64,000 bases of DNA from Amycolatopsis bullii (GCF_014654205.1 NZ_BNAW01000003.1:62001-126000); one strand, 5' to 3'. Positions 17,253 to 26,909 are shown, numbered from the stretch's first letter. Notes: a model not told the origin generated them from the sequence alone. Numbers and translations are program-made.

Positions 17253-17825
17253 ATGCGCTGGTGGGTGGCGGTTTGTTCGCTCGTGTTCGCGATCGGCACG
17301 GCGGTGCAGAACTTCGTGGTGATCGGCCCCGGCCTGGTGGCGCGCGCGGCCTTGCTGGCGGGCGCGCCGCTGTCCGACGGTTTCCTGACCGGGTTGCGCC
17401 TGGCGGGGGACGTCTACCTGGTGGGGAACCTGCTCGGGCTGCTCGTCCTGACCGGGCGCCGGTGGGTGTTCTGGCTGGTCCTGGCGGTGAACGCCACCCA
17501 GGCAGCTGGCGTGTTCGTGATCCCGCCGCCGGTGTGGCGGGCGACGCTGGACCTGTACGGCTGGCCGGGCCTGCTGCCCTCCCTGATCACCGACGGCGGG
17601 GCGCTGGTGCTGACGTTCGCCTTGCTGTGGTGGCGGTTCAGCCCTTCAGGCCGGACTCCGCGACTCCGCGCACCAGGTACCGCTGCAGGAACGCGAACAG
17701 CAGCACGATCGGCAGGATCGACACCGCCGCCGCCAGGAACAGCAGGTTCAGCTGCGGGTTCTGCGCGGTCAGCAGGCCCGACAAGGCCACCTGGACCGTC
17801 CAGGAATCGGGCGACTGGGCGATGA
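17253..17825 (+). CDS. Small membrane protein controlled by tet-like operators
   Basis: Family not recognised. Four hydrophobic helices in the first 125 residues: WVAVCSLVFAIGTAVQNFVV, a second near residues 50-68, a third near 72-90, a fourth near 110-128. After residue 129 the frame runs on without a stop for 188 bases into the convergent permease gene, giving an Arg/Pro/Ala-rich tail that looks like non-coding shadow. The original stop may have been lost, or there is a sequence error near 17635. As the sole divergent partner of a TetR it may be an efflux or membrane-stress protein. Confidence 0.6.
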   Translation: MRWWVAVCSLVFAIGTAVQNFVVIGPGLVARAALLAGAPLSDGFLTGLRLAGDVYLVGNLLGLLVLTGRRWVFWLVLAVNATQAAGVFVIPPPVWRATLDLYGWPGLLPSLITDGGALVLTFALLWWRFSPSGRTPRLRAPGTAAGTRTAARSAGSTPPPPGTAGSAAGSARSAGPTRPPGPSRNRATGR

Positions 17826-18453
17826 TCAGCGGCCACAGGAACGCGTTCCAGCTGCCGATCACGGTGATCACCGCGATCGCCGCGAAGAAGCCCTTCGAGT
17901 TCGGCACCACGACCCGCCAGAACACGCCCCAGCGGGACAGGCCGTCCACCCGCCCGGCCTCCTCCAGCTCGCGCGGGAAGTCCAGGAAGTACTGGCGGAA
18001 CAGGAAGACGCTGAACGCGCTGAACAGCCCGGGGATCACCAGGCCGCGGAAGTCCGACAACCAGCCCAGCGACGAGACGACCACGAAACTCGGCACGAAC
18101 GTCACCGACGTCGGGATCATCAGCGTCGCCAGCACCGCGTAGAACACGATCCTGGAATGCCGGTAGGGGATCCGCGCCAAGCCGTAGCCCGCCAGCGAGC
18201 AGAGCACCAGCAAGCCGGTCGTCTGCAGGGTCGCGACCAGCGCCGAGTTCAGCAGGCTGCGGGCGAACGGGACGTCGGAAAGCGAGAACAGCCGCGCGAA
18301 GTTCTCCCAGTGCACTGTGGACGGAAAGATCGTCCACTGTGGAGAGGTGAGGTCCGATCGCGACGCCAGCCCGTTGCGCAGCAACAGGTAGAACGGCAGC
18401 AGGAACAACACCGCCGCGACCACCAGGCAAGCCCACCGCAGGAACGCTTTCAC
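17638..18453 (-). CDS. Sugar ABC importer permease (MalG/UgpE-like)
   Basis: Inner-membrane permease, 271 residues, six predicted helices. The ATPase-docking EAA loop is EAGRVDGLSRWGVFWRVVVP at about residue 165. GTG 18453 overlaps the stop of the first permease (GTGA). It is the third gene of a substrate-binding protein, permease, permease operon. No ATPase gene is in the cluster; in actinomycetes a shared ATPase (MsiK-like) commonly serves such importers. It carries two GTCCACTGTGGA-type motifs 22 bp apart (18310, 18332). Confidence 0.9.
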   Translation of the reverse strand: MKAFLRWACLVVAAVLFLLPFYLLLRNGLASRSDLTSPQWTIFPSTVHWENFARLFSLSDVPFARSLLNSALVATLQTTGLLVLCSLAGYGLARIPYRHSRIVFYAVLATLMIPTSVTFVPSFVVVSSLGWLSDFRGLVIPGLFSAFSVFLFRQYFLDFPRELEEAGRVDGLSRWGVFWRVVVPNSKGFFAAIAVITVIGSWNAFLWPLIIAQSPDSWTVQVALSGLLTAQNPQLNLLFLAAAVSILPIVLLFAFLQRYLVRGVAESGLKG

Positions 18454-19346
18454 GAAGCACGCCCGAACCGCAGCACCCGGCCCTGCAGCACCGTCACCAG
18501 TGCGATGATCAGCGCCAGGATCACCGCGCCGGCGCTGCCCCGGCCGAGGTCCTGGCCGCCCGAACCCAGTGACGTGTAGTACAGGTACACCAACGGCGGC
18601 CGGGCGAACGGCGGGTAGCCGCGTGCGTCGCCCATGATGTTGTAGAACTCGTCGAACGCCTGGTAGGCGTTGATCAGGTTGAGCAGCAGCACCGCCACCG
18701 CCGTCGCGCGCAGCTGCGGCAGCGTGATGTACCGGAACAGCTGCCAGCCCGGTTTCGCGCCGTCGAGCGAGGCCGCTTCGTACAGCTGGGCCGGGATGCG
18801 CTGCAGTGCCGCGATGAACAGGATCATGTAGAACCCCAGCTGCAGCCACAGCCGCGCGGTCACCAGCACGATCCAGTACAGCGGCGGGTCGACCGTCCCG
18901 GTCCAGGCCACCGGGTCGGCGCCGAACCACCCGAGCACCGTGTTCGCCAGTCCGTACCGGACGCCGGAGAACAGCGACGTCTTCCAGATCAGCGACGCCA
19001 CCACGTACGAACACGCGAACGGCAGGAAGAACACCGATCGGAAGAACGCCTGCGCGAACCGCAGCCGGTTGACGCCCAGCGCCAGCGCCAGCGACAACAC
19101 GAACGTCAGCGGCACGATGAACACCGCGAACACGCTGAACGTGCCCAGGCTCGACAGGAACGGCTCGTCGGTGAGCATGTGCCCGTAGTTGTCCAGCCCG
19201 ACGAACTCGGTCGGTGTCACCGTGTTGCGCGCGTCGAAGAACGAAAGGTAGGCGCTCCAGCCGATCGGCAGGTACGCGAAGACCGCCAGCCCCAGGAGGA
19301 ACGGTCCGACGAACAGCCAGAACGCGCGCGCATCGCGCTTCTTCAT
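18450..19346 (-). CDS. Sugar ABC importer permease (MalF/UgpA-like)
   Basis: 298 residues, six helices beginning AFWLFVGPFLLGLAVFAYLP. The docking loop is YEAASLDGAKPGWQLFRYIT near residue 200, a standard CUT1 EAA motif. ATG 19346 overlaps the stop of the binding-protein gene (ATGA) and its own stop overlaps the next permease, so the three genes are one coupled unit. It partners MalG-like permease 17638-18453. The substrate is a sugar or oligosaccharide that cannot be named from sequence alone. Confidence 0.9.
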   Translation of the reverse strand: MKKRDARAFWLFVGPFLLGLAVFAYLPIGWSAYLSFFDARNTVTPTEFVGLDNYGHMLTDEPFLSSLGTFSVFAVFIVPLTFVLSLALALGVNRLRFAQAFFRSVFFLPFACSYVVASLIWKTSLFSGVRYGLANTVLGWFGADPVAWTGTVDPPLYWIVLVTARLWLQLGFYMILFIAALQRIPAQLYEAASLDGAKPGWQLFRYITLPQLRATAVAVLLLNLINAYQAFDEFYNIMGDARGYPPFARPPLVYLYYTSLGSGGQDLGRGSAGAVILALIIALVTVLQGRVLRFGRAS

Positions 19347-20632
19347 CCGAAGAGGCGCTTCAGCTCGGCCTTCGCCACTTCGACGGCCGTCTTGGTCTGC
19401 GCGACCGGGTCCGCGCCTTCCTTGGCGATCTTCGCGACCGCGTCGGACAGTGCCGTGTTCGCCTGCTGGGTCCACACCGGGCCGCCGACGAGGTGGCTGT
19501 TCTCCTGGACGAACCGGGCCGCGTCGGCGGCCGGGCCGGACTTGAGGCTGTCGGCGCGGCCGATCAGGCTCTGCCGGGCCGGCACGTGGAAGCCGAACTT
19601 CGTCGCGAACTCCAGCTGGTCCTGCGTCTGGTCGATCCACAGCCACTTCACGAACGCCTTGGCCTCGACGACGTGCGCGCTCTTGGCGTTCACCATCGCG
19701 CCGTACGCGCCGACCGGTACCGACGGCGCGCCACTGCCGTCCAGCTTCGGGAAGGGCAGCACGCCGAAGTCGTCGTCGAACGCCTGGCGGATCTTCGGCA
19801 CGTTCCACAGCCCGGTCCACTGCATGGCGGTCAGCCCGTCGATGAAGGCGCCCGGGTCCGACCAGTCCGCCGGCGCGCCGAGCAGCAGGGAACCGTTGGC
19901 GTTCAGCGTGTGCAGCTTCGCCAGCGCAGTGGCCGCGCGCGGGTCGTCGAAGCCGACCTCGCGGTTGCCGTTCTTCAGGTAGTCGAGGCCCGCCGACCAC
20001 AGCAGCGGGCCGGTCAACACGCCGACGCCGCCGTCGTTGCCCGCGAAGAGGCCCTTGACGCCGTCCTTCGTCAGCTTCGCGGCCGCGTCGACGAGCTCGT
20101 CGACCGTCTGCGGCGGCTGCACACCGGCGGCCTGCAGCAGGCTCTTGCGGTAGAACAGCAGCTGCGTGTCGGTGGCCTGCGGGATGCCGTAGACCCGGCC
20201 CTCGACGGTCTGCGCGGCCAGCACCGCCGGGCTGAAGTCGCCCTTCACCGGCCCGATGACGTCGTCGAGCGGGACGACCTGCTTCTGCCGCACCCAGTCG
20301 ATCTTGACCTGTGCCTCGAAGACGTCGGGCACCTTGCTGTTCTGCAGCGCGGTGACGATCTTCGAGTCGTAGTCGCCCGGGTTCCACTGCACGGTCACGG
20401 CCGCGCCGGGGTAGCTCGCGGCGTACCGCTTGACGGCGTCCTGGACGCCTTCCTCGCCGTACGCGTGGTACCACTGCTGGAGCGGGACCTTCGGGGCGTT
20501 CGACGGCGGCGGGCCCGCCGAGTACGCCGTCGAGGGTGGCGGGTCACCCTGCCGCCCGGTGTTCGACCCGCAGGCCGTCGCCAGCGCGCCCATCCCGGCC
20601 AGTGCGAGGAAACTCCGCCTGTTCCGCTGCAT
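19343..20632 (-). CDS. Sugar ABC importer substrate-binding lipoprotein
   Basis: 429 residues. N-terminus RNRRSFLALAGMGALATAC: a twin-arginine-like start and a lipobox ending in Cys21, so it is a lipoprotein anchored outside the membrane. The rest is an SBP_bac_1 fold (VPLQQWYHAYGEEGVQDAV; GIPQATDTQLLFYRKSLL; QWTGLWNVPKIRQAFDDDFG), CUT1 family. First gene of the operon. GGAGGGG stands 8 bases before ATG 20632. A strong hairpin 29 bases further upstream may control it. Confidence 0.9.
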   Translation of the reverse strand: MQRNRRSFLALAGMGALATACGSNTGRQGDPPPSTAYSAGPPPSNAPKVPLQQWYHAYGEEGVQDAVKRYAASYPGAAVTVQWNPGDYDSKIVTALQNSKVPDVFEAQVKIDWVRQKQVVPLDDVIGPVKGDFSPAVLAAQTVEGRVYGIPQATDTQLLFYRKSLLQAAGVQPPQTVDELVDAAAKLTKDGVKGLFAGNDGGVGVLTGPLLWSAGLDYLKNGNREVGFDDPRAATALAKLHTLNANGSLLLGAPADWSDPGAFIDGLTAMQWTGLWNVPKIRQAFDDDFGVLPFPKLDGSGAPSVPVGAYGAMVNAKSAHVVEAKAFVKWLWIDQTQDQLEFATKFGFHVPARQSLIGRADSLKSGPAADAARFVQENSHLVGGPVWTQQANTALSDAVAKIAKEGADPVAQTKTAVEVAKAELKRLFG

Positions 20633-20660
20633 CCTCAGAACCCCTCCGACGTGCTCTGAA

Positions 20661-20697
20661 GGTCACCATAGGGGCGTTAGGTTCCCCCATGGTGACC
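20661..20697. promoter_or_regulatory. Strong hairpin before sugar-importer operon
   Basis: GGTCACCAT plus GGGG (20661-20674) pairs with CCCC plus ATGGTGACC (20684-20697), 13 of 14 positions, with a 9-base loop. It stands 29 bases before the binding-protein ATG on the minus strand, downstream of the ligase terminator. It could be an operator or a 5'-UTR structure; nothing decides between them. Confidence 0.5.
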
Positions 20698-20709
20698 ACC
20701 AAAGGCGTG

Positions 20710-20727
20710 AAGACTCGCCGGAGTCTT
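20710..20727 (-). terminator. Terminator of the acyl-CoA ligase gene
   Basis: AAGACTC and GAGTCTT (20710-20716, 20721-20727) form a 7-bp stem with a 4-base loop, 5 bases after the ligase stop on the minus strand. Confidence 0.6.
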
Positions 20728-20732
20728 ACCCG

Positions 20733-22373
<1,641 letters not shown>

Positions 22374-22817
22374 GGTCGCTCCCGGGGGTCGTTCGCCGGT
22401 GGGCTGGGGTTGGGCCGACTCTAATGCGGATCGGGTGAAGCGAGCATGGTCAACAACGGCTCCGTTCGGTCACGGTCGTAGCGCGATCGGGCGACGACCG
22501 GACGATGATCAAGATCATCAATTTTTCGACTTTTCCTTATGTGCAAGGAAATGTGCACGAGAACAGGGCGTAACGGAAGCTCCACTTCCGGGTGAGAGAG
22601 GCCACGCCGGCCACTTCTTGGGAGCGTTTCCGCAGGCCGGAGCGGGTTGCCCGGTATCACCTCCGGGGGTAATAAGTGCGTGTCGGTTGCACGGCCACGA
22701 AGCGGGTGGCGTTTACTGGGCCCGTGGCAAGAGACGGCTGAGCAGCGCTTGCAGGAGCAAGCACTCACAAAAGCTGTCGGCCGCGAAAGCGGAGACCTGA
22801 GAGGAAAGGACACTACG
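22374..22817. other. Intergenic region between fadD-like gene and mihF
   Basis: 444 bases without a convincing gene. It holds an AT-rich stretch with palindromes GATGATC/GATCATC (22504-22510, 22513-22519, followed by AATTTTT) and TTCCTT/AAGGAA (22533-22538, 22545-22550). These may be operators or a terminator. A weak promoter for mihF is possible: TTGCAC (22687-22692), 18 bases, GTTTAC (22711-22716). The mihF ribosome site GAGGAAAGGA is at 22801-22810. Confidence 0.5.
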
Positions 22818-23129
22818 TTGGCTCTGCCTACGTTGACTCCGGAGCAGCGCGCCGAGGCCCTGGCCAAGGCCGCCGAGGCTCGCAAGGCGCGTTCGGAGCT
22901 GCTCGCGTCGATCAAGTCCGGCAAGGAGAGCATCGAAAAGGTGCTCAAGCAGGCCAAGGAGAACAAGACCATCGGGAAGACGAAGGTCACCCAGCTGCTG
23001 AAGGCCGTCCCCGGCCTCGGCGCGGTGAAGGTCGCCGCCCTGCTCGAGCAGGCCGGCATCGACCCGGACCGGCGTGCGGCCGGTCTGGGCGAGCGTCAGC
23101 GCGAGGCGCTCATCGACGCGCTCAAGTAG
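22818..23129 (+). CDS. mihF: Mycobacterial-type integration host factor
   Basis: Small nucleoid DNA-binding protein of Actinobacteria, unrelated to E. coli IHF. 103 residues: LTPEQRAEALAKAAEARKAR helix, then IGKTKVTQLLKAVPGLGAVK with the helix-two-turn-helix DNA-binding part, and RRAAGLGERQREALIDAL at the end. Length and sequence fit the family closely. TTG 22818 is the right start because GAGGAAAGGA ends 7 bases before it and the next residues ALPTLT match the family N-terminus; the open frame further upstream is spurious. Usually essential and highly expressed. Confidence 0.95.
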   Translation: MALPTLTPEQRAEALAKAAEARKARSELLASIKSGKESIEKVLKQAKENKTIGKTKVTQLLKAVPGLGAVKVAALLEQAGIDPDRRAAGLGERQREALIDALK

Positions 23130-23157
23130 CGCGTCACCAGGAGCTGACCGCGGGGGG

Positions 23158-23175
23158 AGTGTCGCTGGCGACACT
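23158..23175. terminator. Hairpin after mihF
   Basis: AGTGTCG (23158-23164), CTGG loop, CGACACT (23169-23175); flanking GGG and TCCC add partial pairing. It lies about 28 bases past the mihF stop and 40 before the next start. It could also be an operator for the isochorismate synthase gene. Confidence 0.5.
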
Positions 23176-23214
23176 TCCCTCGCGGATCTCCCGTCGCCTG
23201 GGACGCTGGGTCTT

Positions 23215-24366
23215 GTGAGTTCTCCTGATCCGGCGACCCCGGCTGACCTCGCCGCCCGCTACCAGCGTGGCGACTTCCTCTTCACGACGGCTTCGCGCGC
23301 ACTCCTCGCGCAGGGCACGATCCGGACGGTGACCGAGACGGACCCGCGGCGGCTCGCCTCGGCGATCCCCGGCGTCCTGGCCGAGACGGGCGCCCCGCTG
23401 GCCGTCGGCGTCCTGCCGTTCGACACCGGACCCGACACGAAGGTGCCGGGTCACCTCGTCGTGCCGCGGACGGTGCACCGCTCCTCGGGAGCGCCTTCGC
23501 TGCCGCGCGAGACGCTGCCGATGCCCGTGCGGGTGCGTGCGGTGCCCTCACCGGCGCTGCACATGTCGTCGGTGCGCGCCGCGGTAGCTGCGTTGGACGC
23601 GCGTGACCTGCGCAAAGCCGTCTTGGCACGTGCCCTGGACCTCGAGTTCACCGCGCCGGTGCCGACCGAGAGCATCGTGCGGAACCTGGCCGTCGGCAAT
23701 CCCCGGCACTTCACCTACGCGGCCGAGCTGCCGGGCGGCCGGTCACTCGTCGGGGCGACCCCCGAGCTGCTGCTGCGCCGCACCGGGCGGACGGTCTTCT
23801 CCTCGCCGCACGCCGGCTCGATGCCGCGTTCGGCCGACCCGGTCGTCGACCGCGCGAACGGCGAGGCGCTGCGGAACTCCCGCAAGGACCAGCTCGAGCA
23901 CGCCGTGGTGATCGACTACCTGGTCGAGGCGCTGCGGCCGTTCTGCCGGACCCTGGACGTCCCGGCCGGCCCGGAGCTGGTCACGACCCCGGCGATCTGG
24001 CACCTGCGCACGCCGATCGCGGGCGAGCTGGCGGACCCGGACATCACGGCGCTGGACCTGGCGGCGGCCCTCCACCCGACCCCGGCGATCTGCGGCACCC
24101 CGACGGAGGGTGCGCGTGAGCTGGTCCAGGAGCTGGAGCCGTTCGACCGCGACTACTACGCGGGCGCGGTCGGCTGGGTCGACGCAGCGGGCGACGGCGA
24201 GTGGGCGGTGGCGATCCGGTGCGCGGAGATCGCCTCGACGTCGATGCGGTTGTACGCGGGCGGGGGGATCGTGGCGGCTTCGGATCCGCAGGCGGAGCTG
24301 GACGAGACGACGGCGAAGTTCCGGACGCTGTTGACCGCGATGGGCCTGGCCGACCTCCCGGACTGA
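23215..24366 (+). CDS. Isochorismate synthase (MenF/DhbC/EntC family)
   Basis: Converts chorismate to isochorismate, precursor of menaquinone or of salicylate/2,3-dihydroxybenzoate siderophores. 383 residues, chorismate-binding fold. Key segments: LRKAVLARALDLEF, SLVGATPELLLRR, then FSSPHAGSMPRSADPVVD, HPTPAICGTPTEGARELV and the Mg-binding/active end AVAIRCAEI...LYAGGGIV. GTG 23215 gives the usual length; an upstream in-frame extension runs over mihF and is rejected. It has no siderophore genes nearby, so a menaquinone role is equally likely. Confidence 0.9.
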   Translation: MSSPDPATPADLAARYQRGDFLFTTASRALLAQGTIRTVTETDPRRLASAIPGVLAETGAPLAVGVLPFDTGPDTKVPGHLVVPRTVHRSSGAPSLPRETLPMPVRVRAVPSPALHMSSVRAAVAALDARDLRKAVLARALDLEFTAPVPTESIVRNLAVGNPRHFTYAAELPGGRSLVGATPELLLRRTGRTVFSSPHAGSMPRSADPVVDRANGEALRNSRKDQLEHAVVIDYLVEALRPFCRTLDVPAGPELVTTPAIWHLRTPIAGELADPDITALDLAAALHPTPAICGTPTEGARELVQELEPFDRDYYAGAVGWVDAAGDGEWAVAIRCAEIASTSMRLYAGGGIVAASDPQAELDETTAKFRTLLTAMGLADLPD

Positions 24367-24374
24367 CCGGCCCA

Positions 24375-24518
24375 GAGCGCCCCAATGTGGCCTTCGGTGC
24401 GTCAGACGCACCCAAGGCGGCCTTCGGTGCTCCATCCATGCCCCCGCCACCACCCTCAACGGAGGCGCTTCGCGCCGCAGTGCTGATTCAACGCAACCAA
24501 GGCCACCTTGGGGCGCTC
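24375..24518. repeat. 144-bp element with 20-bp terminal inverted repeats
   Basis: Left end GAGCGCCCCAATGTGGCCTT (24375-24394) and right end 24499-24518 are inverted copies with one mismatch. Inside are another perfect palindrome GGTGCGTC-A-GACGCACC (24396-24412), AAGGCGGCCTT (24414-24424) and one copy of a 26-nt dispersed repeat (24453-24478). It fills the whole gap between two convergent genes. It carries no transposase, so it is a terminator-like or MITE-like non-coding element. Confidence 0.75.
24453..24478 (+). repeat. 26-nt dispersed repeat, copy A
   Basis: Identical over 26 bases to the reverse complement of 29892-29917. It contains the hairpin GGCGC-TTC-GCGCC. Flanks are also similar (C/A-rich before, ATTCA shortly after), so the full unit is probably about 45-50 bp. 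Confidence 0.75.
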
Positions 24519-24522
24519 GGGC

Positions 24523-25209
24523 TCAGGGGGTCCAGTGTTCCTCGGTGACCGACAGCTCCTCGGTGGTCAGCACCGCGATGGCCGCCCGGTAGCCGTCCGC
24601 GGCCTTCAGGTCCGCCAGCCGCGTCGTGGCCGGGTTCAGGGCCGGGTCGCCTGACGCGGCCAGGCGGGCCGGCTCGTCGTAGCGGGAGAACGTGATGCTC
24701 TGCAGCGGGATGCGCAGGCCCTTGCCGGTGGCCTTCATCACCGCCTCCTTGCGGGTCCAGTAGACGAAGAACGCCGCGGCCTTCTCCTCCGGCCCCAGGC
24801 CCGCCAGGTGCTCCGCCTCCGCCGGGCTCAGCGCGTAGTCGATCAGGCCGTCGTCCGCGCGGCGGGTCGCCGTCTCGACGTCCAGCCCCACCGGGACCGA
24901 CGGCGTCGCCGCGATGCCGATCAGCTCGCCCGAATGGGAGATCGACAGCGTCAGGTCCGCGCCCGGGACGCGGGGCCTGCCGTGCGGCTTGCCGCAGTCT
25001 TCGCAGGTCGCGTCGAACCGCACCGCCTCGACGGCCAGGCCGAGCCGCTCGGCCGCGACCGTCTTGGCCAGGACCCGGCCGGTGAGGAACCGCCGCTTGT
25101 CCGCCTCCTGCCGGTACGCCTCGAAGCGGCCCTGTTCGACGTCGTCGAGCAGGCGCAGGAAGCGTTCCTCGGCGGGCAACGGCGACGACCAGCGGACCTC
25201 GATCTCCAT
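24523..25209 (-). CDS. 4'-phosphopantetheinyl transferase (Sfp-type)
   Basis: Transfers phosphopantetheine from CoA to carrier proteins of polyketide, peptide or fatty acid synthases. 228 residues, twice the AcpS length. Motifs: ISHSGELIGIA at about residue 95, VPVGLDVETATRR with the metal-binding Asp and Glu at about 108, and FFVYWTRKEAVMKATGKGL (WxxKEA) at about 150. A short Cys pair CEDCGKPHGRP precedes them. ATG 25209; GTG 25212 is the alternative. It stands alone, which suggests a general activator for biosynthetic clusters elsewhere in the genome. Confidence 0.9.
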   Translation of the reverse strand: MEIEVRWSSPLPAEERFLRLLDDVEQGRFEAYRQEADKRRFLTGRVLAKTVAAERLGLAVEAVRFDATCEDCGKPHGRPRVPGADLTLSISHSGELIGIAATPSVPVGLDVETATRRADDGLIDYALSPAEAEHLAGLGPEEKAAAFFVYWTRKEAVMKATGKGLRIPLQSITFSRYDEPARLAASGDPALNPATTRLADLKAADGYRAAIAVLTTEELSVTEEHWTP

Positions 25210-25304
25210 CACCCCTCCGATCCTTCCCGGCCCGGAAGCCGTTGTCACGAATTCCGGCCGAGGTCTGGGGTTATCCCCGCCCCACGAGGTACCCTCGGGT
25301 AAGC

Positions 25305-25312
25305 AAGCGCTT
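25305..25312. promoter_or_regulatory. AAGCGCTT palindrome before acyl-CoA dehydrogenase
   Basis: An 8-bp palindrome within GCAAGCGCTTAGC, 28 bases before the ATG at 25340. AAGC/GCTT palindromes of this kind occur at TetR-regulated fatty-acid degradation promoters in actinobacteria. A tentative operator only. Confidence 0.3.
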
Positions 25313-25339
25313 AGCCAGAGTCGGAGGAGCACCCGGGAC

Positions 25340-26509
25340 ATGGACTTTTCACTCAGCACCGAAGAACGGGAAGTGCGCGACTGGGTCCGCACGTTCGTCC
25401 AGCGGGAGCTGGTCCCGCTCGAGCAGGAAGTCCTCCGGCGCGAGCGCGCCCACCAGCCCGGCCTCACCGGCGAGGAGCTCAAGGACCTCCAGCTCAAGGC
25501 GAAGGAGTCCGGCTTCTGGGGCGTGCTGACGCCCGAGGAGTACGGCGGCATGGGCCTGTCCGCCGTGATGGCCGCGCTGCTGGAGGCCGAGCTCGGCCGG
25601 ACCTTCGTGCCGTTCCGCTTCGGCGGCGCCGCCGACAACATCCTGTTCCACGCCAACGAAGAGCAGAAGCAGGCCTACCTGCTGCCCACCATCTCGGGCG
25701 AGCGCAAGTCGTGCTTCGCGATCACCGAGCCGGGTGCCGGGTCGGACGCCAAGGCCATCCGGACCACCGCCCGCAAGGACGGCAGCGACTGGATCATCAA
25801 CGGCGAGAAGACCTTCATCACCGGGGGCAACGAGGCCGACTTCACCATGGTCTTCGCCATCACCGACCCGGAGAAGGGTGCGAACGGCGGGGTCACCTGC
25901 TTCCTCGTCGACCGTGAGGCCGGCTGGAAGTCCGAGTACATCGACACCATGGGCGAGTGGGGCCCGGCGTCGCTGATCTTCCAGGACGTCCGCGTCCCGG
26001 AGACGCAGATCCTCGGCGAGGAGGGCCGCGGCTTCGAGCTGGCCATGCAGTGGATCGGCCAGGGCCGCTACCTGCTGCCCGCTCGCGCGATCGGTTCCTG
26101 CGAACGACTGATCACCATGGCCATCGAGCACGCCAACACGCGCGAGACGTTCGGGCAGAAGATCGCCGAACGGCAGGCCATCCAGTGGATGATCGCCGAC
26201 TCCGGCGTCGAGCTCGAGGCGCTGCGGTGGCTGGTGCTGCACGCCGCCTGGCAGGTCGACCAGGGCGTGGATTCGCGGCACGCGCAGTCGATGGCGAAGC
26301 TGTACGGGGGCCAGAAGGCCAACGAAATCGTCGATCGCGTCCTGCAGATCCACGGTGGCATGGGCTACACGCGCGAGCTGCCGGTCGAGCGGTGGTACCG
26401 CGAGCTGCGGCTGCTGCGCATCTACGAGGGCACCGACGAGATCCAGCGCCGGACGATCGCCCGCAACCTGCTCAAGGGGCACGTCAAGGTCGGCGGGACG
26501 CTGGGCTGA
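25340..26509 (+). CDS. Acyl-CoA dehydrogenase
   Basis: FAD enzyme making the trans-2 double bond of acyl-CoA, first step of beta-oxidation, cytoplasmic. 389 residues with the three usual domains: helical start MDFSLSTEEREVRDWVRTF, FAD/substrate strand CFAITEPGAGSDAKAIRTTA near residue 125, and C-terminal domain QIHGGMGYTRELPVERWYRE and RIYEGTDEIQRRTIARNL, where the Glu of YEG is the probable base. GGAGGAG stands about 10 bases before ATG 25340. Monocistronic, closed by a strong terminator. Confidence 0.93.
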   Translation: MDFSLSTEEREVRDWVRTFVQRELVPLEQEVLRRERAHQPGLTGEELKDLQLKAKESGFWGVLTPEEYGGMGLSAVMAALLEAELGRTFVPFRFGGAADNILFHANEEQKQAYLLPTISGERKSCFAITEPGAGSDAKAIRTTARKDGSDWIINGEKTFITGGNEADFTMVFAITDPEKGANGGVTCFLVDREAGWKSEYIDTMGEWGPASLIFQDVRVPETQILGEEGRGFELAMQWIGQGRYLLPARAIGSCERLITMAIEHANTRETFGQKIAERQAIQWMIADSGVELEALRWLVLHAAWQVDQGVDSRHAQSMAKLYGGQKANEIVDRVLQIHGGMGYTRELPVERWYRELRLLRIYEGTDEIQRRTIARNLLKGHVKVGGTLG

Positions 26510-26520
26510 GAACGCGAGAA

Positions 26521-26558
26521 GCCGTCAAGGCCGCCCCGAAGGGAGCGGCCTTGACGGC
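26521..26558. terminator. Bidirectional terminator
   Basis: GCCGTCAAGGCCGC (26521-26534) and GCGGCCTTGACGGC (26545-26558), a perfect 14-bp stem with a 10-base loop followed by GTTT. It separates the acyl-CoA dehydrogenase from the convergent small gene. Confidence 0.9.
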
Positions 26559-26570
26559 GTTTCGGCTTGC

Positions 26571-26909
26571 TTACTTCTTGTTGCGGATGGCGATCGGGAC
26601 GCCCGCGAGGTCCTCTTCGTTGCACAGGAGCTTCACGTCGTAGTACGGCGAACCCTGGCGGTCGTCGTAGTCGAGGTGGATGGCCAGGACGTCGAGCGGC
26701 TCGCCCAGCCACTCCTGCGCCTGCCGTAGCCACTTCGAGCACCGCTCCAAGGCGGTGGGGAGATCGTCATCACGGAACTCGACGGGGCGATAGGGCACAT
26801 CCTGCACCTGATCGCGGGGGTTTTCCGGCGCCGGGAGGCCCGGCGCGAGACCCGAGTCGTCCAGTTCCAGTTGGATCGTTTCCTCAGTCACCCTTCGAGC
26901 GTCCCCCAC
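26571..26909 (-). CDS. Conserved-looking hypothetical protein
   Basis: Family not recognised. 112 residues (106 if GTG 26891 is the start), acidic in the first half (EETIQLELDDSGLAPGLPAP, then PYRPVEFRDDDLPTALERC) and ending VPIAIRNKK. There is no signal peptide or membrane helix. It reads like a small soluble cytoplasmic protein: codon use is high-GC and regular, and the gene is bounded by a terminator hairpin. Neither start has a good ribosome site. Confidence 0.65.
   Translation of the reverse strand: MGDARRVTEETIQLELDDSGLAPGLPAPENPRDQVQDVPYRPVEFRDDDLPTALERCSKWLRQAQEWLGEPLDVLAIHLDYDDRQGSPYYDVKLLCNEEDLAGVPIAIRNKK

Noticed and set aside
14520..17825. A 1101-codon open frame on the + strand over the metallophosphoesterase and TetR genes
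   Set aside because: It is the antisense shadow of two well-supported minus-strand genes in GC-rich DNA; only its last part (from ATG 17253) has its own promoter region and protein-like helices.
22504..22527. GATGATC-AA-GATCATC followed by a T-run as a terminator
   Set aside because: No + strand gene ends upstream of it, and the loop is too short; it is better read as a possible operator in the fadD-mihF gap.
23215..25209. Siderophore or natural-product gene cluster (isochorismate synthase next to a phosphopantetheinyl transferase)
   Set aside because: No NRPS, PKS, ligase or transport genes are near; both genes are commonly found alone and face each other across a repeat element.
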